From the NCBI GenBank assembly GCA_017934745.1, contig JAGBIY010000005.1, forward strand, positions 1-64,000: a DNA stretch of 64,000 nucleotides, in the 5' to 3' direction. The notes below the pieces were generated by a model. It ran no database searches and was not told where the DNA came from. It saw nothing but the letters and a program-made list of their open reading frames with translations. Within the stretch, counting starts at the first letter, position 1. Each line of letters begins with the position of its first letter. The position numbers and the translations under genes are program-made. This DNA is from Treponema sp. (GTDB lineage: Bacteria > Spirochaetota > Spirochaetia > Treponematales > Treponemataceae). This document shows, piece after piece, positions 53,284-60,758 of the stretch.

Positions 53284-54354
53284 CTATCTGATTTTGAATA
53301 TGACTCCGAGAATCGCCAGCGTGACGAGAATCTGAATCATCATGAATTTGAGCAGAACCTGCGTCGGACTCCAGTCGTGGTTCTTCCTCATGTGGTCGTG
53401 CAGCGGAAAGCGCACGTTCGGGAAGAACGATATGTGGAGGAAGCGTTTGAGCGCGACCTTCACAAGTCCCATTCCGCCGTTGATGAAAATGACCGAGGAT
53501 GTCGCGAGAATGAGGAACGGGTTCCCCGAAACCATGACCCCGATTCCGATGAAGAACCCAAGCGCGCGGCTTCCCGCGTCTCCCATGAGGACGTGGCTCG
53601 GGTATGCGTTGTGCCAAAGGTAGCCCATCAGGACTCCTGAAAGGCAGAACGTCATCACCGCCCATGCAGCTCCGTCGGAAATGTGCGGGACGAGAAGATA
53701 GGCCGCTATGTCCTTGTGTCCGAGTATGAAGTAGAAGACCGAGCCGAGCGTTATGAGGGCGACAAGGACGAGCGTGGAACTCAGTCCGTCGACTCCGTCT
53801 GTGCAGTTCGTCGTGTTCACGCTTGTCCAGAGCACGATTGTCGAGATTATGATGAAGAGCCATGGAGCTACCGCGATTTTGTCGGCTATGAACGGAAGCC
53901 AGAAGTAGATTTTTCCGTCGCCGGAGCTTCCCTTCAAGTAAATCGCCACGACGACCGATGCCGCCACGCTCAAAAGGAGGTCCAGCACCGCTTTCCTGTA
54001 TTCTCCCCACGACGTTTTGCTCGCGTCGTCCAAAAATCCCGTCATCATCATCAGCCAGATGAGTATGAGTATCGCGCTTTTTTCCCAATCCAGCGGAACG
54101 AATATGAAGCTCAGGAGCACGAACGCTGTCACCCAGACGACACCGGAGCCTGTCGGTTTTCCTTTCGCCGCTTCCGCCGAAATCGTGAACTCGCGCCCCC
54201 TGTCGTGCGGAAGCTTGTCGTAGAACGACGGAAGCCCGTACCGTATGAGAAGGAACCCTGTGTAGAGGGAGAGGACTATGAGAACCGTGTACGACTGCAA
54301 AAGCCGGGCGGGTCCGAAATACTGAGTTAAAAATCCACCGAGATAGTAAAGCAT
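53284..54354 (-). CDS. mraY: Phospho-N-acetylmuramoyl-pentapeptide-transferase (MraY type)
   Basis: The 356-residue polytopic protein has about ten membrane helices and the family motifs: GKPTGSG (65-71), the Asp109-Asp110 pair in TGFLDD, N180-T-T-N-C-T-D-G-V-D-G-L, and MGDAGSRALG with Asp258. A histidine motif near 318-325 reads PLHDHMRKNH where the usual form is PLHHHFE. It transfers phospho-MurNAc-pentapeptide to undecaprenyl phosphate, the first membrane step of peptidoglycan synthesis. No other mur or fts genes are nearby, so it stands outside a dcw cluster. It is monocistronic between two strong terminators. GATAAT lies 9 nt before the ATG and no Shine-Dalgarno is visible. A related polyprenyl-phosphate transferase is the main alternative. 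Confidence 0.82.
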   Translation of the reverse strand: MLYYLGGFLTQYFGPARLLQSYTVLIVLSLYTGFLLIRYGLPSFYDKLPHDRGREFTISAEAAKGKPTGSGVVWVTAFVLLSFIFVPLDWEKSAILILIWLMMMTGFLDDASKTSWGEYRKAVLDLLLSVAASVVVAIYLKGSSGDGKIYFWLPFIADKIAVAPWLFIIISTIVLWTSVNTTNCTDGVDGLSSTLVLVALITLGSVFYFILGHKDIAAYLLVPHISDGAAWAVMTFCLSGVLMGYLWHNAYPSHVLMGDAGSRALGFFIGIGVMVSGNPFLILATSSVIFINGGMGLVKVALKRFLHISFFPNVRFPLHDHMRKNHDWSPTQVLLKFMMIQILVTLAILGVIFKIR

Positions 54355-54363
54355 AATAAATTC

Positions 54364-54369
54364 ATTATC
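54364..54369 (-). promoter_or_regulatory. -10 box close to the mraY start
   Basis: On the minus strand GATAAT is followed by nine bases and the ATG at 54354, leaving a leader of about 1-4 nt. TTGTTA about 19 bp further upstream is a possible -35. There is no Shine-Dalgarno. Confidence 0.45.
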
Positions 54370-54392
54370 GGATTGTGGGGAAACGAATTAAC

Positions 54393-54426
54393 AAAAAAAA
54401 CGGCACTGAAAAGTTCCAGTGCCGTT
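54393..54426 (-). terminator. Intrinsic terminator after the OppA-like gene
   Basis: A perfect 10-bp stem, AACGGCACTG (54399-54408) with CAGTGCCGTT (54417-54426), is followed on the minus strand by a run of eight T. It lies 40 nt after the OppA-like stop and just upstream of the mraY promoter. Confidence 0.9.
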
Positions 54427-54466
54427 TGCCGACAAAGCTGTCCTGTGTTCGATGGCTTCCGGGGGA

Positions 54467-56098
54467 CTATTTCATGACAACGTTCGGGATTTCGTACTTG
54501 TAGTCCTTGAAGTACAGGTACTTGAGCGGATGTATGTCTAGCGCGTTCGTGTACCAGCCCCCAACGGCGTTCGTGTTCACTGCGTTGAGCGAAATCGAAT
54601 GGCGTATCGGGAGCACTACACCGTCGTCCAGAAGCGTCCGCTCCGCTTCCGAGAGCAGTTTGTTGCGGGCGTCCGCGTCCGTCGTCTCCGCGGCTTCGGC
54701 CAGAAGCCTGTTGTATTCGTCGTTCTTCCATTTCGTCTGGTTCAGCGTCGAGCCGTCCTTGAAAAGCTCCAGGAACGCCAGTGGGTCGGCGAAGTCTCCA
54801 ATCCACGAATAGATGAACAAATCCGCCGTCGATGAAGGAATCGACTCTACATACCTGTAGTCGTTCGTTATCTCCGCTTCGACTTCCACTCCGAGCGGCT
54901 TCCACGCCTCCTTGAGCAAATCGAAGAATTCTTTCTGCCTGTCCGATGTCGCCGTCATCTCGAACTTTATTTTGAGTATCTCGTCTTCCTTCATGCCCGC
55001 CTTTATCTTCGCTTCCTTCATCATGTCCACTGCGTCTTCCGTTTCCGTGTCGGAAAGTCCGTCTACTTTCGGGTAGCCTGAGAGCGGATAGACGAGCGTT
55101 GTCGCCTTTACGAACGTGTTCTTGCGCAACGCCGCCCACGGAGCCGCCGTGACAAGCGCGTTCCTGAAGTCGGCTTTGTCCCAAGGAGAATTCTGGCACT
55201 TGAAGAAAACGTATTCCGTTCCGAAAATCGCGGAAAGGTGCACCGCGTTCGGGTTGAGTATCTTCTTCGCGTTGAACACGGACGCTATCCAGTCGATTTT
55301 TCCCGTGTTGTAGTTCCATGAGTTGTCTGTTATCTCGTCGGATGTCGTTATGCGTATCGAAGGAAGCTTCACGTTGTCCGCGTCCCAGTAGTTCTGGTTC
55401 TTTTCGAGGAGTATGGAGTTGTCCGCACGTTCCTTGAGCACGAACGCGCCGGAGAAAACATTGTCGGAACCTGTCTTCACGGAGAAGGCGTGGTGGCAGA
55501 GAATCTTGTTCAAATGCGAGGCGGGGTAGAGCAGCTGCAGGACGAGCGTCGTGTCGTTCCTCGCGATTATCCCCACTTCGTCCTCGGAGACTTTTCCGTT
55601 TCGGAATTCCTTCACGCCCTTCACGCAGTCGAGGAACGAAGCGTATGGCGCGTTCGGTGTCGAAAGCAGCATGAGCCACGCGCTCCTGACGGCGAACGCG
55701 TTTATCGGGCTTCCGTCGCTGAATTTCGCGTCCTTCCTGATTTCGTATGTGTGCCGCTTCCTGTCCCTGGAAATCTTGCAGTTTGTGGCGAGGGCGTTCT
55801 TCGGTTCGAGCGTGCGGGGGTCGTAGGAGTACAGCCCCTCGTACAACCCATCCAAAATCTGCGCTTCTATAGAGTACGATGCCGTGTGTGGGTTCAAGTT
55901 GAAATTCGAGGACGAGACTGTTATGTTCAATTCCCTCTGAATGTCATTTTTTATGGAAGAATCCTTATTGGTCTCTTCCGTTTTCGTCTGTTCAGTGTCG
56001 TCTTTGAGAGCGTCGGTGTCCTCTTCCGCGAAAACACCGGCGAACGCCATTGTCAAAAACGTGGTCAACAATACCTTTTTGAATTTGTTTTTCAGCAT
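54467..56098 (-). CDS. Oligopeptide ABC transporter substrate-binding protein (OppA family)
   Basis: The 543-residue protein has a signal peptide (MLKNKFKKVLLTTFLTMAFAGVFA) that should be cut after AFA; no lipobox is present, which is unusual for a soluble binding protein outside classical periplasm-secreting bacteria but acceptable in a diderm. An acidic linker precedes the family 5 binding fold: LNPHTASYSIEAQILDGLYEGL, YEIRKDAKFSDGSPINAFAVRSAW, then KIDWIASVFNAKK and YSWIGDFADPLAFLELFKDGS. No permease or ATPase genes are adjacent, so it probably serves a transporter encoded elsewhere. The gene has a TATAAA box 8 nt before the ATG and lacks a Shine-Dalgarno. Confidence 0.9.
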   Translation of the reverse strand: MLKNKFKKVLLTTFLTMAFAGVFAEEDTDALKDDTEQTKTEETNKDSSIKNDIQRELNITVSSSNFNLNPHTASYSIEAQILDGLYEGLYSYDPRTLEPKNALATNCKISRDRKRHTYEIRKDAKFSDGSPINAFAVRSAWLMLLSTPNAPYASFLDCVKGVKEFRNGKVSEDEVGIIARNDTTLVLQLLYPASHLNKILCHHAFSVKTGSDNVFSGAFVLKERADNSILLEKNQNYWDADNVKLPSIRITTSDEITDNSWNYNTGKIDWIASVFNAKKILNPNAVHLSAIFGTEYVFFKCQNSPWDKADFRNALVTAAPWAALRKNTFVKATTLVYPLSGYPKVDGLSDTETEDAVDMMKEAKIKAGMKEDEILKIKFEMTATSDRQKEFFDLLKEAWKPLGVEVEAEITNDYRYVESIPSSTADLFIYSWIGDFADPLAFLELFKDGSTLNQTKWKNDEYNRLLAEAAETTDADARNKLLSEAERTLLDDGVVLPIRHSISLNAVNTNAVGGWYTNALDIHPLKYLYFKDYKYEIPNVVMK

Positions 56099-56106
56099 AC
56101 ATCGAT

Positions 56107-56112
56107 TTTATA
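56107..56112 (-). promoter_or_regulatory. -10 box close to the OppA-like start
   Basis: TATAAA on the minus strand is separated from the ATG at 56098 by eight bases (ATCGATGT). Expected initiation would leave almost no 5' leader and there is no Shine-Dalgarno. Confidence 0.45.
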
Positions 56113-56151
56113 TGCAAAAGCGGAAAACGGAAAGAACATGAGGCTTGTTCG

Positions 56152-57567
56152 TCAGATGCTTATTCCGAGCCTCTTCATCTGCTCCCGCTCTTCCACGTAG
56201 CTCGCATAGTCGGAGCGTCGCTGGTTCGTCTTCACCACGATGTTCTTCATGTTGGTGATGTCGATTTTGAGTCCCTTTATGCGCGAGCGGTCCTGCGCCT
56301 TCGTCGCCGCCTTGAAGAAGTCGTCGAGTGAGTTCAGGAGTACGAGGAGCCTGTTGCAGTCCGTTATCTGGGCGGAGAGGAAATCGAAAAGCTTGTTCTC
56401 GTCCATCGACGTTATCTTCGCGTAGCCCTGCGATTTCTTCTGCGTGAATATCGTGTACCGCTTGGCTTTCGTCGCGATGTCGGCTATGAACTGGTTGTAG
56501 TTGATTTTCTCATGCTTCTTCGCGCCTGTTCCGTGCTCGACTATGATGATTGGATAGTAGAGCGGAGGTTCTTCCAGATTGAACGCCTTCCTGAGCGCCC
56601 TCTTGAACTTGTCGAAGAACGTCATGTTCGAGCTTTCGTGTATGTCGTGGTTGGCCTTCACTTTTTCGAGTATGGCCTGAAGCACGGATGGAAGACCTCC
56701 CAGCGTGAGAATCGCATCTATGAGCATCGCCTTCGTGTCGACTTTCTCCTCCTGCTTCGCCTTCTGCTTCTTCGAGTTTATGGTCATCTTCGAGAGTGCC
56801 TTGTTCTGGGCTTCTTCCTTTTTTTCGCCCTGGTCTTCCTGGATTATCTCGTCTATCAACTCGGAGATGAACGTCGCCTTGCCCATTCCCGCCGCGAAAT
56901 TCTTCTTTATCTGCGCCAGCTCTTCCGTCGGCGAACTGAACGCTTTCTCCGCGCTGAATCCAGACTGGGTGAATACGTTCCTTCTTATCTGCCCCTTGTA
57001 GAATTCCTTCCTGAATTCCGTGTAGTCCTTCAGGATGGCCGTGATGTCGTTCATGGCCTTCGTCGCTTTCGAGAGGCTGTCGCCTATCATGCTCGAAGTG
57101 AGGGTGTCGCTGCTCTGCCTTCCCTCCGCGACGATGTTCGCGAGAACCCTTGTGTTCGTCTTGCTGTTGTTTATGGTGAAATTCGCCCAGTGGAACGAAT
57201 TGTTCAGTTCCATGAGCTTCTTGATGTTCGTGAGGTTCAGGTGAGCCGTCGAGAATTTGTAGTAGTTGCTCAAAAAGTCCAACATACTTTCGTAGTCCGA
57301 GAAACGCTGCCCCATGACGACGGAGCGTTCTGTTTCGACAAACTGCTTGCTTTCGGGGGCCTTTATGTCGTTGATTTTTTTGTCGAGCTTGTATGGATCC
57401 GGTGTTATGAGGGATTTCTTCACGAGAAAATCAAACAATGTCTTCACGCATGCGTGGAGAAGGCGGTAGCCTTCCAAAAGTCGCGGCAGTTCTTCGGTGT
57501 CGTACCATTTAGCCTTTTCGTCCAAAAGAGGAATGATTTTGGTTGTGAAATTTCCTGTGTTTTCCAT
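56152..57567 (-). CDS. Spirochaete-type protein of unknown function (possibly DUF5312)
   Basis: The 471-residue protein has no signal peptide or membrane segment and is largely helical. The start at 57567 (MENTGNFTTKIIPLLDEK) is chosen because the 56 codons before it run through a repeat-bearing intergenic region. Recognisable stretches include VETERSVVMGQRFSDYESMLDFL, a Lys/Glu-rich segment (SKKQKAKQEEKVDTKAM), ILTLGGLPSVLQAILEKVKA and a C-terminal QRRSDYASYVEEREQMKRLG. The layout is like a family I know only from Treponema and Borrelia genomes, where no function is assigned; the family name is from memory. A GATAAT box lies 7 nt upstream of the ATG, with no Shine-Dalgarno. Confidence 0.7.
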   Translation of the reverse strand: MENTGNFTTKIIPLLDEKAKWYDTEELPRLLEGYRLLHACVKTLFDFLVKKSLITPDPYKLDKKINDIKAPESKQFVETERSVVMGQRFSDYESMLDFLSNYYKFSTAHLNLTNIKKLMELNNSFHWANFTINNSKTNTRVLANIVAEGRQSSDTLTSSMIGDSLSKATKAMNDITAILKDYTEFRKEFYKGQIRRNVFTQSGFSAEKAFSSPTEELAQIKKNFAAGMGKATFISELIDEIIQEDQGEKKEEAQNKALSKMTINSKKQKAKQEEKVDTKAMLIDAILTLGGLPSVLQAILEKVKANHDIHESSNMTFFDKFKRALRKAFNLEEPPLYYPIIIVEHGTGAKKHEKINYNQFIADIATKAKRYTIFTQKKSQGYAKITSMDENKLFDFLSAQITDCNRLLVLLNSLDDFFKAATKAQDRSRIKGLKIDITNMKNIVVKTNQRRSDYASYVEEREQMKRLGISI

Positions 57568-57574
57568 ATCAAGA

Positions 57575-57580
57575 ATTATC
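57575..57580 (-). promoter_or_regulatory. -10 box close to the start of the unknown gene
   Basis: GATAAT on the minus strand is followed by TCTTGAT and the ATG at 57567. Expected initiation falls at the start codon, the same arrangement as in the next three minus-strand genes. Confidence 0.45.
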
Positions 57581-57661
57581 GGAAAAATACAAGTGAAAAG
57601 TGAGTGGGAAAAATACGAAAGTAGGACTGTTTTTTTGTTCTCCGAATTTATTGGGTCAAAA

Positions 57662-57831
57662 GTCGAGTTTTTACAGTGGAATGGCCGAAACGAGCGGAAG
57701 CGGGGTTCCATAGCCGAATGCACTAAACATCGCACGCGATGTTAACGCCACTGCGAAGCGGTACTGCCGCATTCGGCTGTGGGTTCCCGCTGGGAGCGCG
57801 TTTCGGCAACTACGGTATGCATAAACTCGAC
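57662..57831. repeat. Palindromic multi-stem element upstream of thrS
   Basis: The 170-bp element is bounded by inverted ends GTCGAGTTT (57662-57670) and AAACTCGAC (57823-57831). Inside are further nested arms: TGGCCGAAACG with CGTTTCGGCA, CCATAGCCGAATGC with GCATTCGGCTGTGG, and a central AACATCGC/GCGATGTT hairpin. Read as RNA it would fold into one long branched structure. A shorter relative lies on the other side of thrS at 59710-59785. Apart from this element and the promoter area at 57575, the 341-bp gap holds no gene. A mobile non-autonomous element or a processed structural RNA are both possible. Confidence 0.7.
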
Positions 57832-57908
57832 ATTCGGCCTATTGAGAATTGAGAGTTTTCCAACAAAGTCATAGAATGGCAGAATCTTATTTTATTTGGA
57901 GAACAAAA

Positions 57909-59672
57909 ATGGCTGAAAACGAACAGCTTCAGACGATTCGCCACAGTTGCGCCCACGTCATGGCAGAAGCTATCATGCACCTTTTTCCTGGAACGAAATT
58001 CGCAATCGGTCCAGCAATCGACAATGGATTTTACTACGACTTTGACTTCACCCAGACCACGACCGGCACAAAGCCTACCGAGACCGATTTTCCAGCTATC
58101 GAGAAGGAGATGAGAAAAATCTTGGCTGGAAATTTCGAATTCAAGAGGACGGAAGTCTCGAAGGACGAGGCGTTGAAGATTTTCGCCGACCAGCCTTACA
58201 AGGTGGAACTGATAAACGATTTGCCAGCCGACGCCGTAATCACGACTTACCAGCAGGACGACTTCATCGATTTGTGCCGTGGCCCGCACGTCGCGACCAC
58301 GAAGGAAATCAACCAGCAGGCGTTCAAAATCGCCAAGATGGCCGGAGCCTACTGGAGGGGAGACGTGAAACGCCCCCAGCTCGTCAGAATCTACACCTAC
58401 TGCTTCGCCAAGCCGAACGATTTGAAGGACTACCTCAAGATGCTTGAGGAGGCCGAGAAGCGCGACCACAGGAAGCTTGGCGTGCAGATGGACTTGTTCC
58501 ACATCGACCCGGAAGACCCGGGCCAGATTTTCTGGCACCCGAACGGATGGGCGATGTACACGACAATCCAGGACTACATGAGGAAGATGGTCGTGGCCGA
58601 CGGCTACAAAGAGGTAAACACGCCCGCAATCATGCCGAAGTCGCTTTGGGAGCGTTCAGGCCACTGGGGGCACTACCAGAAGAACATGTTCATCACGGAG
58701 TCCGAGAACAGGACTTTCGCGATAAAGCCGATGAACTGCCCTGGCGCGCTTGAGATTTTCAAGTCGAAGTCCCGCTCATACAAGGAACTTCCATTGCGTC
58801 TCGCCGAATTCGGCCACGACGTGAGGAACGAGCCTAGCGGAACCCTCCACGGAATAATGCGCGTCCGCGGTTTCGTGCAGGACGACGCTCACATCATCTG
58901 CACGGAGGAGCAGGTGGCTTCCGAGGTCGCGAAATTCTGCAAACTGTTGAAGAGGGTCTACCACGATTTCGGCTTCGACGACTTGACTGTGAAATTCTCC
59001 ACGATGCCTGAGGACCACGTTGGAGACTTGGCGACATGGGAGCGCGCGGAGAAGGCTTTGGCGGACGCCTGCCACGAAGCCGGCCTTGAGTACGAGATTC
59101 AGCCGGGCGAGGGCGCGTTCTACGGCCCGAAGCTTGAGTTCAAGCTCTTCGACTGTCTCGGACGCGAATGGCAGTGCGGCACGATTCAGGCGGACTTCCA
59201 GCTTCCTTCCGCTGAGAGGCTCGACGCGACATACATCGGAGCGGACAACCAGAAGCACCATCCTGTAATGCTTCACCGCGCCGTCCTCGGTTCCCTCGAA
59301 CGCTTCCTCGGAATCTTGATAGAGAACTTCGCGGGCGCGATGCCGCCGTGGCTCCACTTCGAGCAGGTCGCCGTCGTCCCTGTCGGAGCCGACTTCAACG
59401 ACTACGCCGAGCAGGTCGCGACTGATTTGCGCGTCGCCGGTTTCAGGGCGGAAGCCTACACGAACGGCGACAACATGAAGAGCAACATCAAGTACATCAC
59501 GAGTGAGCACAAGACTCCTTACATCCTCGTCGTCGGCGCGAAGGAGAAGGAGTCCGGCTCTGTGAACGTGCGTTTCCGCGCCGATTCCGGCCTGCCGCAG
59601 AAGACCATGACCTTCGACGAGTTCAAGGCCTATCTTTCTGACAACGTGGGCAACCACAAGATTTCGCTCTAG
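57909..59672 (+). CDS. thrS: Threonyl-tRNA synthetase without N-terminal TGS domain
   Basis: The ATG at 57909 is preceded by GGAG with 7 nt spacing. The 587-residue enzyme begins at the editing domain ([19 protein letters not shown], with the HxxxH-like metal residues). It continues with the class II catalytic core ([14 protein letters not shown] motif 1; [10 protein letters not shown] with zinc ligand Cys277; [21 protein letters not shown] motif 2; [22 protein letters not shown] motif 3) and ends in the anticodon-binding domain. Typical enzymes such as E. coli ThrS (642 aa) carry an extra N-terminal TGS domain, which is absent here as in some other short ThrS proteins. No T-box leader is present. 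Confidence 0.97.
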   Translation: MAENEQLQTIRHSCAHVMAEAIMHLFPGTKFAIGPAIDNGFYYDFDFTQTTTGTKPTETDFPAIEKEMRKILAGNFEFKRTEVSKDEALKIFADQPYKVELINDLPADAVITTYQQDDFIDLCRGPHVATTKEINQQAFKIAKMAGAYWRGDVKRPQLVRIYTYCFAKPNDLKDYLKMLEEAEKRDHRKLGVQMDLFHIDPEDPGQIFWHPNGWAMYTTIQDYMRKMVVADGYKEVNTPAIMPKSLWERSGHWGHYQKNMFITESENRTFAIKPMNCPGALEIFKSKSRSYKELPLRLAEFGHDVRNEPSGTLHGIMRVRGFVQDDAHIICTEEQVASEVAKFCKLLKRVYHDFGFDDLTVKFSTMPEDHVGDLATWERAEKALADACHEAGLEYEIQPGEGAFYGPKLEFKLFDCLGREWQCGTIQADFQLPSAERLDATYIGADNQKHHPVMLHRAVLGSLERFLGILIENFAGAMPPWLHFEQVAVVPVGADFNDYAEQVATDLRVAGFRAEAYTNGDNMKSNIKYITSEHKTPYILVVGAKEKESGSVNVRFRADSGLPQKTMTFDEFKAYLSDNVGNHKISL

Positions 59673-59709
59673 GCTTTTAGCGGCGACTCTTTGTTCAGTT
59701 GGGTCGGAT

Positions 59710-59785
59710 GTCGAGTTTTTGCGATGCGATTGCCGGAACCCCGCTTGGGGCTTTTTTCGGAAACTGCAATGTGCATGGACTCGGC
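59710..59785. repeat. Short relative of the thrS-upstream palindromic element, with terminator-like core
   Basis: This copy shares the left end GTCGAGTTTTTGC and the right part GTGCAT-GGACTCGGCATTCGGCC with the element at 57662-57831 (there GTATGCATAAACTCGACATTCGGCC). Most of the interior is missing. Its core CCCCGCTTGGGGCTTTTTT forms a small hairpin with a T run and probably ends the thrS transcript. The element fills the 120-bp gap between thrS and the convergent gene. Confidence 0.6.
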
Positions 59786-59792
59786 ATTCGGC

Positions 59793-60500
59793 CTATTCTG
59801 TTTTTTCCGCTTCCGTTTCTGTTTTGTTTTCCGCGCCCGGCGTGTAGTCGAACTGGTCGATGAGCGTCTGCATCTGGTTTTTATTGAAGAGAATCTTCAT
59901 CTTTTTTGTCTTCGCGTCCCTGTCCTTGTCCACCGGATTCCTGATTTTCGTCTTCGATTCCTCCACTGTCAGAAGAAAGTACGGCGACTTTTTCACGAAG
60001 ACGTATCCGAGCCTGACTTCCGGCTCCGCATCCTGGTCCTTGAAGAACGTGTCGTAGAGGTAGTGGCATTTCGTCTTTCCGTAAATCTTCGATGTCTTGG
60101 ATTTCTTGTTTAAGAGTTCCTTGTTCTCGAACTGCGTCTTGTATGTCTCGAACGCCGCCTTTATGTCATCCTGCGACTTCTTGTCGAACGAGAGGATGAG
60201 GGCTTTCGTGCTCGTGGCGGTGAATCCGATTTCCTTCATTGTCGGATAATAGAAGATTGCGGTGTCGTCCTGCGACACGTCGGTCTCGAACGCGTTGTAC
60301 CTGAAGACCGACGACGATTTCAGCTCTACGGGCGCGCTCTTTCGCTTCCTCTCCTCTTCACGCTGCTGCCGCTTGGATGGGGAAATCTCGGCGGGCGCAA
60401 TCTCCTCAAGTTCATAGACGTCGGCCGCTTCCTTGCTTTCTGTTGCGAAAGAAGAAGCCGCGAGCGCGGCAAATGTGAAAAGCGCGATGATTTTTTTCAT
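59793..60500 (-). CDS. Exported protein of unknown function
   Basis: The start at 60500 has AGGAG 9 nt upstream and opens a signal peptide (MKKIIALFTFAALAASSFA) with a normal cleavage site. The 235-residue protein then has a basic, helical stretch (SKRQQREEERKRKS, about 43-56) and a mixed domain with ALILSFDKKSQDDIKAAFETY and KCHYLYDTFFKDQ. It ends in a Glu/Thr-rich tail (TETEAEKTE). I do not recognise the family. It converges with thrS and diverges from the Ig-like gene at 60759. A periplasmic location is likely. Confidence 0.7.
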   Translation of the reverse strand: MKKIIALFTFAALAASSFATESKEAADVYELEEIAPAEISPSKRQQREEERKRKSAPVELKSSSVFRYNAFETDVSQDDTAIFYYPTMKEIGFTATSTKALILSFDKKSQDDIKAAFETYKTQFENKELLNKKSKTSKIYGKTKCHYLYDTFFKDQDAEPEVRLGYVFVKKSPYFLLTVEESKTKIRNPVDKDRDAKTKKMKILFNKNQMQTLIDQFDYTPGAENKTETEAEKTE

Positions 60501-60684
60501 TTTTGGAATCTCCTGGAGTTGTGTTTTTTTTCTGACGGGTCTAATTTTGGTGATAGAGGGCGGTTTTGCCAAGTGCGGAAAATCGTTGGTGTGAATTTGT
60601 CATTGGTGGGCCGCCAAGTGCGATTATCTTTTCCTTGAAAATATGTCGAAAATAATAAGAAGATATTGAGAAAATCTCCAAAAT

Positions 60685-60704
60685 CTCTAAAATCTGTGTA
60701 AAGA
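60685..60704 (+). promoter_or_regulatory. Promoter-like motif shared with paralogue B
   Basis: CTCTAAAATCTGTGTAAAGA agrees at 18 of 20 positions with the motif at 12962-12981 upstream of the giant lipoprotein gene. It lies 54 nt before the ATG at 60759 in an AT-rich divergent gap. No terminator hairpin follows it here, unlike in front of paralogue B. Confidence 0.4.
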
Positions 60705-60758
60705 AAGTTTTTTTTTGAAAAAATAGTTGTAAAAAGTAAGATGAAGTCGGGGTCTAAA

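Noticed and set aside
57568..57908. T-box riboswitch before thrS
   Set aside because: The element is highly structured, but I found no T-box sequence or antiterminator bulge, no terminator directly before the gene, and a relative lies downstream of thrS.
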